Assembly: GCF_000001735.4 (NCBI RefSeq)
Contig: NC_003076.8
Span: forward strand, 11,036,001-11,100,000
Direction of reading: 5' to 3'
Source: Arabidopsis thaliana
Lineage: Eukaryota; Streptophyta; Magnoliopsida; Brassicales; Brassicaceae
DNA length: 64,000 nucleotides
Positions 47,201-56,052 of this stretch are shown here, in pieces; the first letter of the stretch is position 1, and every line of letters begins with the position of its first letter. The notes below the pieces were generated by a model, which searched no databases, was not told where the DNA came from, and worked only from the letters and a program-made list of their open reading frames with translations. Both the position numbers and the translations under genes were made by a program.

Positions 47201-47303
47201 TGAGTACCCAATTGCAGACCTGTCAAGAAACCCTAATGAGTATGATGATCACTCTACTCAAGAAGGAGAGGAGACCACATTTCCTCTCTGCAACCCACCC
47301 TAA
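44259..47303 (+). pseudogene. Athila-II gag-protease polyprotein, one frame with three TAG stops
   Basis: A single frame runs 1014 codons from ATG 44259. The gag domain comes first: [60 protein letters not shown], and [19 protein letters not shown] Gln/Asn/Pro-rich stretch (45110-45350) follows, then a short coiled coil, then nine PLDQ/SLEQ repeats (45729-45836). The Athila-type protease covers about 46150-46560 (CDLGTSVSLMPLSVAKRLGF, EPKDPLILGRPFLATAG). The last third is Lys/Glu-rich with a DWLELKERSKWQDKAIQEL helix. The only breaks are TAG at 44850-44852, 45024-45026 and 45447-45449, each one C-to-T step from CAG. The usual catalytic D-S/T-G is LGTS here, as in other Athila proteins as I recall them. 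Confidence 0.85.
45729..45836 (+). repeat. Nine tandem 12 bp units inside the Athila-II coding frame
   Basis: The unit is CCACTCGACCAG or a close variant, encoding PLDQ, SLEQ and PLEQ. It uses the same CTCGACC core as the LTR hairpins. Confidence 0.95.
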
Positions 47304-49381
47304 GCCTAATGAGTATGAGAAGTCAAGCTTAGAGACTTAAAACAAGCTCACTTGGGAGGAAATCCCATGTCTATCTTTGTACATATCTTTATTTTTCCTT
47401 GTTGATTTTGATGCATTTGGTTAGTGTATTCAGGAGATAAGTATAAAGAGCCGAGTGAAATGGATTATGACTCTACGAGTAAAGCAGTATACTCGACCAT
47501 AAAGCAATGAAAAATACTAGACCATGTTTTAGCTTATCCACGCCAGGAGGTCACTCGACCGCGGTGCTGGCCGCAGCAGAAGAAGGGAGGTCTAGTATAC
47601 TCAGGGCGGTGCTGGCCGCCATAGAGCTGATGAGGTCGAGTACCCACCTGCTGGAGCTGATACAGAACAGGGCGGCTCATCTATGGCCTGGGATCAATCA
47701 CAGGCAGCCATTGACGACCAACTCCGTTCATTCTTCGACTGAGGTAAGCGCCTCACTTCACCATTGTATTATATCATTTGTTGTGATTTGTTCTTTATTT
47801 TGTTTCTGTGATTAGATTTGTCCTGAGTACTCTCTTCCAAGTTTATTCACACAGTGGACTGTGTGATTTAAGTTTGGGGGAGGGCTCAGGAAGTGTATGT
47901 TGCATTGTGTATATTTTTGAGTCTGCATTCATCTATAAGGCATAGAAAAACCAAAAAAAAAAAAAATTGAAAAATTTCAGAAAATGATTTCACAAAAAAA
48001 GAGTGTTCATATAGTTGCATTACATTTAGGATCGAGTCTAGAGTGTTTCATTTAGGATTGTTGCATATGCATAGGGGATAATGATGAGATAGCCTTGTAA
48101 GCATTTTGGTTCACCGGATAAACTCAGTTCCTTCATTGCTAGTTGTTTGTTGCGTAGTCAATGAATTTGAAATAAAACTGAACCATGCCTAGATTGCTCT
48201 ACTCGACCACACTGTCATGATCTGATACCATTCCCTATCAATTTGAACCTGAATCTGATCTTTAATTATCATGTCTGCATCAAATTTGAACTCATGGATA
48301 CCCTAAAATACTTGGATTTTCTTATTCATTTTGATCACTCTTGTTAATCCAAGTAGCTGACTCTTCTTATGAGAGCAGTTAACCCAAACCCAAACTTAGA
48401 CTTTCTTTCAAGCCATGTATCACTTGTGAGTGTTTGTGAGGTCGTATTCCGATTAAGCTTGGTAGAAAGTGTTAGGTTCGTAACGATAGAGATAGTGTCT
48501 CATGTAGTTCTAGTTCACATTTTTCAGACTAGATATGACTAGGTGGGCGCTTATACTTTGGGTTGGGATGTGTTTAAAAGAAGAGAAGGGGTTGATTCAT
48601 TGATGATAAAAGGTAAAAGACTCTAGGTGAAGTAAGCTAAAGAAGCAGAAAAAGTCTAGTAAAGGTTTTGGGATTTGTAAAGAAAAGAAAGAGTTCTTGT
48701 TAGCTATTGAAGATGGGCAAAAGCCCTCGGTTTTAAAATGTTAAAAATAGGAACCTTAGTTGTTAAAGAAATCCAAATCCGCTAGATGTATCAAAGTATT
48801 GAGAAAGCTTCTCCTAGAGTTAAAAGAAAAGAAAAGAATGATTAGAAAAAGGGCTTAAAGGATTCATGAATGCAAAGGGTAGAGTTAGGGTCTTATATTG
48901 GGATTACCATTAGACCTTCATTTGATATACTCTGGGTAGATGGGATCTTATCTCTGTATGCATAGCTTGGGACTTACCTTTAGCATTCTACTAAAGCTTA
49001 ATCAATTTTTGAGAGATCCCCTGTTACTGAAGCCTATTCTGTAAGGGACCATCTTTGTCTCTTGACCTTTTGCCTTAGCCAAATGAGTTCATTGATGATG
49101 CATTGTTTGAATCACGTTCGAGAACTAATGAATGTTAAACGGATTGGTAGATTTTAAAACATGTGTAGGTCGAGCATATGAGTCGGATTGATTGATAATA
49201 AGGCATGGCTAATGTTTTTGAGTAGAATTCGACCATATCGAAGCTTAGAACTATCAACTTGGACATTGATTTCATCTTGTTTATATGGTGCTTTGGTTCT
49301 GAGTCCCCGCTTTCAAACATCGCCTCTAGCTTGTTCTTGATTGTTTGCTTAAGGGCAAGCAAAGACTAAGTTTGGGGGAGT
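47304..49381 (+). other. Athila-II 3' non-coding region
   Basis: No coding signal. It has a first polypurine tract AAGTTTGGGGGAGGG at 47870-47884, an A14 run near 47954-47967, and the tract AAGTTTGGGGGAG at 49368-49380 directly before the 3' LTR. Single ACTCGACC motifs occur near 47494, 47554 and 48200. Confidence 0.7.
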
Positions 49382-50023
49382 TGATAAGTGTGTATTTTGC
49401 ATGTTTTGAGCATCCATTTGTCATCACTTTAGCACCATATCATCACTGTTTTATACCATTTCTCATCATTTTGCATGTTTAGGATAGGTTTGCATGCATG
49501 TTGCATATTTGTATTGATTTCAGGTGAGTTGGAGCTGTTAACGAGCTAACTGGAAGAAGCGGACCTAATCATGTCAAACCACTCGACCCCGAGGTTGAGT
49601 AGAAGCTTCAAGACCTCAAGAGACCACTCGACCCCCTGGTCGAGTAGAGGACTTCTCGATTTCATCATATCACTCTACCTCGAGGTCGAGTGTCTTCATC
49701 TCCATCACCTGACCACCACTCGATCACCTCACTCGACCCCAAGGTCGAGTGTCTTCATCTCCGTCACCAGATCACCACTCGATCACACCACTCTACCTGG
49801 AACTCGAGTATCACCATCACCACCACTCGACTACATACTTGATGGCAAGCTTCAGAGTCTTCTTCATTCCGCACTCAACCCGACACTCGAGCATAAGGAA
49901 GAAAAGAAGACTCCATCTATTCACTCGACCTCCCACTCGACCACCTGGGTCGAGTACAGTTCTTAATCCGTCCCAATACTGCGTCGTTTTAAGTATTAGG
50001 GTTTCGGAATATTTTGCTATAAG
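49382..50023 (+). repeat. Athila-II 3' LTR, first part
   Basis: Matches 42226-42873 with few differences and the same hairpin repeats; it continues at 63206. The split falls in the TATA box. Confidence 0.92.
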
Positions 50024-50526
50024 TGTTGGTGTCGGATCCCGCACCATGGGCTCGGGACCGGCCAAAGATTGCTACACAAGTATGGGAGGCCCATAAGATG
50101 AAAAGCCCGTAAGATTCTTCAAAGTAAGAGTATGGGTGAGATGTCGATTGGCGAAGTGGGTGCAACATCGAAGTTAGGACTACTCGAATTGAAGAAGACA
50201 AATGGGCCGAAGGGTGAAGTCCAGGAGGCCCGGAGTGGTTTCAAATTCGAACGTTGAATAATTAATTCAAAGACTAGAAACGGATACATTTAAGGTAGAA
50301 TAATTGTGTGTAAATGAGGATTAAATGTATTCTTTGGGTATAAATTATGGGTCAAAGACTATGTAAAGACACACACATTTTTGTGCAAATTAGCTATACA
50401 CATTTTCTCTACAAAACTCACAGTTTTCTCTATAATCATCTATCTATTTTCTAGTATATTTGTCCTCAAGAATAATCCTTCTCACTAAATAAATAAATAC
50501 TTGAGTATGTGAATCTAACATCCACA
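50024..50526 (+). repeat. TAT-B2 5' LTR
   Basis: TGTTGGTGTCGG to ACATCCACA. TATA box GGTATAAATTA at 50339-50346. It differs from the 3' LTR at 17 of 503 positions by eye, and 16 of these are transitions. Confidence 0.95.
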
Positions 50527-50529
50527 TTT

Positions 50530-50545
50530 TGGCGCCGTCTGTGGG
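50530..50545 (+). promoter_or_regulatory. TAT-B2 primer binding site
   Basis: TGGCGCCGTCTGTGGG lies three bases after the LTR. This form is common in Tat-lineage elements; the tRNA was not identified. Confidence 0.7.
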
Positions 50546-50606
50546 GACGGAGGATTCTTGAGTCGTCAGATTTCTTCTGTGTATTACATAACCGAAGTAA
50601 GCCGCA

Positions 50607-52230
50607 ATGTATGGAGAGGATGCTACCAACGCTTCGATAGCCGAAACCCTCAAGACCATGCAACAAACTATGGGATATGGCGCAGAAGTTTTCAAACGTG
50701 GAAAAAACCGTCGAAACACTGCAAACAACCCAGGTATCGCTTAGCCAAAATGTTAGTACCATTCCGTCTCATGTCCGTTCTTTAAATGCGGGAAATTCTA
50801 CTAGAGTTCGAAGGACTATCTTCGGATCCCCAAACTCCCTTCCACGAAATGCAACAAGCGATCAAACGACCCTGGATGGTACAAACGCGAATAGTCAACC
50901 GGAATATGGAGAAACGCATCCTAAAGATGATAACCAGTTCGATGATCAGCACGAGCAAGAAAACTTTGATCAGCTCGAAACCATGAGAGAAGTAAGTCGG
51001 GAACTCAAAGAAATGAGGTCGAAATTCCATCAAGCTACAAGTTCGGAGCCAGACATCAACCAAGTTATCGAGGAGGCTAGGCGAACACCGTTCACCCGCG
51101 AATTGCGAGTTTGAGAATCAGAGATTATCAAAAACTCAACTTAGAACCATATAATGGTTTGGAAGACCCGAAAGGCTATCTCGCAGCTTTTCTAATAGCC
51201 GCTGGGCGAGTTGATCTAAACGAAGCCGATGAAGACGCAGGGTATTGCAAGCTTTTCTCTAAAAATCTATGTGGGCTAGCCCTGATGTGGTTCACTCAGT
51301 TGGAACCAGGATCGATTAGAAATTTCAACGAACTATCGGCAGTATTTTTAAAACAATACTCAATTCTGATGGATAAGAGCATTTCGATACCGACCTCTGG
51401 AATCTATCTCAAGGGCCGAATGAGACACTTCGGGCTTTTATCACCAAATTTAAAAACGTGCTTTCAAAGCTCCCAAGGATCTCACAACAGTCGGCTCTAT
51501 CGGCTTTGCAAAAAGGACTATGTCATGATTCGAGGTTTAAGGAAGATCTAATACTTCATAAGCCTGATACTATTCAGGATGCATTGTTTCGAGCAAACAA
51601 TTGGATGGAAGTCGAAGATGAAAAAGAAATTTTCGCAAAAAGAAATAAGCAAGCAAAACTAGCGGTCACTTTTCCACCAAAGAAGTTCGAACCTCGGGAA
51701 AATCAGGGACCAAGGAAGTTTGGTTCACAACCATTCAATAACAACGTCGGAAAGCAGTTTCAGGGGAAAGGAAGGTCAAATACCTGGGTCCGAGATGAAA
51801 CCTCGTACTGCGATATACATAGAGTCACAAGACATCTGACCAAAGACTGCAGTATCCTTAAAAGGCATATCGCAGAATTATGGGCCAGTGGAGACATTTC
51901 AAAATTCAACATGGAGAACTTTGTCAAGCAATATCATGAATCAAGGGATAACTCAGAGGCTCAAAACTCTAAAAGACCAAGACCGGCTGGCAAAGAGGAA
52001 CCAAGAACTTTAAATGGTAAAATAAACGTAATTCTTGGAGGATCTAAACTCTGCCGTGATTCCATTAGCGCAATCAAGAAACATAGACGCAATGTTCATC
52101 TGAAATCAAGCTTAAGTGAAGAAGTAGACTTTCAAGGCACTTCGATATTATTCGAGGAAAAGGAGACACAGCATCTCGAAAGACCTCATGATGATGCACT
52201 TGTAATTACGTTGGATTCGAAGTATCGAGG
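50607..52230 (+). pseudogene. TAT-B2 gag
   Basis: ATG 50607 opens MYGEDATNASIAETLK. A one-base shift near 50665 moves to the frame of 50677-51114 (AQKFSNVEKTVETLQTTQ, acidic DDQHEQENFDQ). The capsid-type domain follows in the frame of 51111 ([48 protein letters not shown]) and then shifts again near 51400 to the frame of 51458. That last part has [19 protein letters not shown] and the zinc-knuckle-like YCDIHRVTRHLTKDC at about 51811-51855. At least three frame shifts make it a pseudogene. Confidence 0.8.
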
Positions 52231-52611
52231 ATCCTCATTGATACCGGTAGTTCGGTCGATCTAATTTTTCTTAGCACTTTGGAAAGGATGGGGATAAGCA
52301 GGGCCGACGTGGTAGGACCGCCATCCCCCTTAGTGGCTTTTACAAGCGAATCGCTAATGTCTCTCGGAACAATCAAGCTACCAGTTTTGGCTGGAAAGAT
52401 CTCGAAGATTGTGGATTTTGTCGTTTTTGATAAACCAGCAGCCTATAACATCATTCTTGGAACTCTATGGATCTACCAAATGAAAGCGGTCCCCTCTACT
52501 TATCACCAATGCCTCAAATTCCCAACTCCGAGCGGAGTGGAAACAATTCAGGGAGATCAAGAAGCTTCGAGAACTTGTTATTTAGCTAGCCACCGATTAA
52601 AAATTCAATAG
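52231..52611 (+). pseudogene. TAT-B2 aspartic protease
   Basis: The catalytic DTGSS is intact at 52240-52254, one frame off the end of gag. [12 protein letters not shown] and [19 protein letters not shown] (family motif near 52440-52490) follow in the same frame to the stop at 52609-52611. Confidence 0.8.
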
Positions 52612-52668
52612 CAATTAACGAAGCCCGCAAAGAAAGGAGTAGTCCCGAGATTCCCTAGCGGGCAGAAA

Positions 52669-54930
52669 GTGGATGATGTCGTGGTCGAAGTAATTCTAGA
52701 AGCAGACAAACCGGATCAGAAAGTTCGAAACGGAGCTACCTTATCTGGCGAGGTGAAGGAAGCCTTAGTTGAACTGTTAAAAAGGAACAAGAAATCATTT
52801 GCTTGGTCGGCAGCAGATATGCCCGGCATAGATCCAAATATAATTTGTCACGAGTTGAATGTGGATCCGAGCTTCAAACCGGTAAAACAAAAAGGAAGAA
52901 AACTCGGATTGGAGAGAGCAAAAGCAGTAAACGACGAAGTGGATAAACTCCTAAAGATTGGGTCTATAAGGGAGGTGCAATATCCGGATTGGTTAGCAAA
53001 CACCGTTGTGGTCAAAAAGAAGAATGGAAAGAATAGTGTGCATTGACTTTACAGATCTCAACAAAGCTTGTCCAAAAGATAGTTTCCCACTTCCACACAT
53101 AGATAATCTTGTGGAATCAACCGCCGGAAATGAGTTGTTGTCCTTTATGGATGCTTTATCGGGATATAACCAAATCATGATGAATCCGGAAGATCAAGAG
53201 AAAACTTCGTTTATCACGGATAGGGGCATTTATTGTTACAAAGTTATGCCATTCGGGTTGAAGAACGCAGGAGCAACTTATCAACGGCTGGTTAACAAGA
53301 TGTTCAACGAACATCTAGGAAAAACAATGGAAGTCTACATCGATTATATGCTAGTCAAATCATTAAAAAAGGAAGATCACGTGAAACATCTAGAAGAGTG
53401 TTTTGCGATTCTTAACCAATATCAAATGAAGTTGAATCCGGCGAAGTGTACATTTGGAGTCCCATCCGGGGAATTTCTTAGCTACATTGTCAGAAAGAGA
53501 GGAATTGAGGCAAATCCAAATCAAATCAACGCTTTTCTCAACATGTCATCTCCAAAAAATTTTAAGGAAGTACAACGGCTAACTGGTCGGATTGCAGCAT
53601 TGAATCGTTTTATTTCGAGGTCGACCGATAAATCTTTACCCTTCTATCAAATCCTAAAGGGAAACAAGGAATTTCTTTGGGATGAGAAGTGTGAAGAAGC
53701 GTTCAGACAGCTAAAGGCGTATCTGACTTCTCCACCCGTATTGTCCAAACCAGAGGTAGACGAAAAACTCTATCTATATGTCTCAGTTTCGGACCATGCG
53801 GTTAGCGGAGTCTTAATCCGAGAAGACCGGGGAGAGCAAAAACCAATTTACTACATAAGTAAATCTATGACGGATCCTGAGATAAGGTATACGATGATGG
53901 AAAACCTTGCACTTGCAATAGTAACCTCAGCTCGGAAGCTTCGACCATATTTTCAATCCCATCCAATCGAAGTATTATCAAATCAACCACATCGAACTAT
54001 TCTCCATAGCCCGAACCAGTCCGGTAGATTGGCGAAATGGGCGGTGGAATTAAGTGAGTATGATATAGAGTACAAGAGCCGAGTTGCCATGAAAGCTCAA
54101 GTCCTTGCCGATTTTTTAACAGAGTTACCGGTACTCGGAGGGCAGGAGCAACCGCCAAATCAGACTTGGAAGTTGCATGTTGATGGATCGTCATCAAAAA
54201 ATGGATCCGGGTTGGGAATCAAATTAGAATCTCCCACTTCGGAAATCCTTGAGCAGTCATTTCGATTGTTATTTACTGTATCTAACAATGAGGCAGAGTA
54301 CGAAGCATTGATTGCTGGACATAGGTTGGCACAAGGAGTTGGGGCCGATGAGTTGGTCGCCTACTGTGACTCGCAACTAGTTGTTAACCAGTTCAATGGT
54401 GACTATGAAGCAAAAGAATCACGAATGGAGGCATATCTTGAGGTGGTCAAAGACTTGGCTAAAAACTATAAGAAGTTCAAACTCATTCGCATACCACGGG
54501 GAGAAAACACTACTGCAGATGCACTAGCAGCCCTGGCATCAACATCTGATCCCGAAGTCAAAAGAATCATTCCAGTAGAGTGTATTTCAGAAAGGAGCAT
54601 TAAGGACGAAAAGGAGGCATTCGTCGTCACAAGGTCCTGAGCTGCAGCCCGAGATCGCGGCGAACCTGTTATTGAATTACCACCTGTCAAAAGGCGAAAG
54701 TCAAAAGAGACAACCATACCTAAGCCTACTGTGCAAGAAGATAGTGGACTCGAAGAAAATGACGAACCAATAGAAGAAATCACCTCGGACACCACAGTCG
54801 AAGCTAGAACCGAACCGTGGGTTGATGAAGACATACTAGCGCCAAATGAGCATCCCGAACCAGAAGCTCGGATATTTCACGAAATCGACCAAATTCCGAC
54901 TAAAGATTGGGGGCTGATTGGAGGGAGCCA
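52669..54930 (+). pseudogene. TAT-B2 reverse transcriptase and RNase H
   Basis: The frame begins with KSFAWSAADMPGIDPNIICH and shifts by one base near 53030 (after KKKNG). It is then open from 53006 to 54640 with FTDLNKACPKDSFPLPHIDN and VMPFGLKNAGATYQRLVNKM. The catalytic box reads YIDY (53336-53347) where YIDD is expected: a GAT to TAT change in the second Asp. The thumb and RNase H parts are complete (LHVDGSSSKNG, NNEAEYEALIAG, YCDSQLVVNQF, TTADALAALAS), with DEDD-type acidic residues kept. A TGA at 54638-54640 (CGA to TGA would fit) precedes a linker open to 54934. Confidence 0.85.
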
Positions 54931-54939
54931 ATAAAGCAT

Positions 54940-55782
54940 TACATCGTTACAGGCGAGCTCCCAAAAAATAGATGGCAAGCTAGGAAAAATGAGAATCGTT
55001 AGCGCAAAATTTTGTCTATCGAAGAATTCTTTTCGAAGTGGTTTGAAGTTGAAGCGTATGTAAACATTAAAGATTCGGCGGTAAAGACTTTCATTTGGCA
55101 GAATATCATATGCAGGTTTGGCGTTCCATACGAGATAGTTACTGACAACGGACCACAATTTATCTCACACGAGTTTGAAGCATTTTGCTCGGATTTGGGG
55201 ATTAAGGTTAGTTATTCCACTCCACGGTATCCACAAGGGAACGGTCAGGCTGAAGCTGCAAACAAGACAATTTTAAGCAATCTTAAGAAACGTCTAAGTC
55301 ATTTAAAAGGGGGCTGGTATGACGAACTTCAGCCATTTTTATGGGCATATCGCACAACTCCTAGGCGCTCGACCGGAGAAACCCCGTTTTCATTGGTGTA
55401 CAGGATGGAGGCAGTTGTTCCAGCTGAGCTCAATGTACCAGGACTTCGTCGAACATAAGCTCCTCTAAATGAAGAAGAGAATTCTGCGATGCTCCACGAC
55501 TCGCTGGATACCATCAACGAGAGGCGAGATCAGGCCTTGATCCGAATTCAGAATTATCAACATGCGGAAGCTCGGTATTACAATTCAAAAGTCAAAAGCA
55601 GACCTTTCTTTGTGGGCGATTATGTTTTGAAACGTGTGTTCGATAACAAGAAAGAGGAAGGAGCAGGCAAACTCGGCATTAATTGGGAAGGTCCCTACAT
55701 TGTTATCGAGGTGGTCTGGAATGGTGTTTACAAATTGAAAGATTTAGAAGACAGACAGTCCAACGTCCTTGGAATGTGGTGA
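54940..55782 (+). pseudogene. TAT-B2 integrase, N-terminal domain deleted
   Basis: After a short PKNRWQAR segment (about 54960), the HHCC zinc finger and the first part of the core are missing; the sequence jumps to [19 protein letters not shown] (55027). The core then has IVTDNGPQF (second Asp) and NGQAEAANK (Glu), and the C-terminal part has [11 protein letters not shown]. The first catalytic Asp is lost or replaced by Glu. A TAA at 55456-55458, where CAA would fit, splits the frame. Confidence 0.8.
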
Positions 55783-55829
55783 ACTTGAAGAAATTTTATG
55801 TTTAAAAACACACACGCATTCTTTGTACA

Positions 55830-55888
55830 TGAACTACGGTGTGGCTTGATCTCGAAATGGGTATGTAGGCATCTCGGAAACGAGTTCA
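55830..55888 (+). ncRNA. Conserved post-pol motif with predicted hairpins (TAT-B2 copy)
   Basis: TGAACTACGGTGTGG through TATGTAGGCA to CGAGTTCA. Possible pairings are an outer stem TGAA/TTCA, CTC-GAAAT-GGG, and CTCG-GAAA-CGAG with a GNRA-type loop. Partner motif: 11107-11044 in TAT-A. Confidence 0.5.
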
Positions 55889-56052
55889 GCTATTAATAAA
55901 ATTTGTTTTATTCATGTTGAAGAATAGTTCGATTATACGTACGAATAAAAATAAGGAGTTCGACTATGCGAACATACAAAGCAGGAAGCAAGGATAAATT
56001 TATTCAAAGAGAAAACAAAGAAAAGACGCTGAAATCTTAGAAACACTTCGGA
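55889..56052. other. Non-coding between pol and antisense gene 3
   Basis: No gene; the convergent ends of pol and antisense gene 3 face each other here. Confidence 0.5.

Larger units (their letters stand above)
42226..50023 (+). mobile_element. Athila-II, main part (continues at 63206)
   Basis: A plus-strand Athila-type element inserted in the gag of Athila-I. It has a 5' LTR (42226-43993), a tRNA-Asp-type primer site (43997-44013), one gag-protease frame (44259-47303), a 2.1 kb non-coding 3' region, a polypurine tract (49368-49380), and a 3' LTR that starts at 49382, is split by TAT-B2 at 50023/63206 and runs past base 64000. It has no reverse transcriptase, RNase H, integrase or env-like gene, so it would need proteins from another element. 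The left target bases are ATAGC (42221-42225). Confidence 0.9.
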
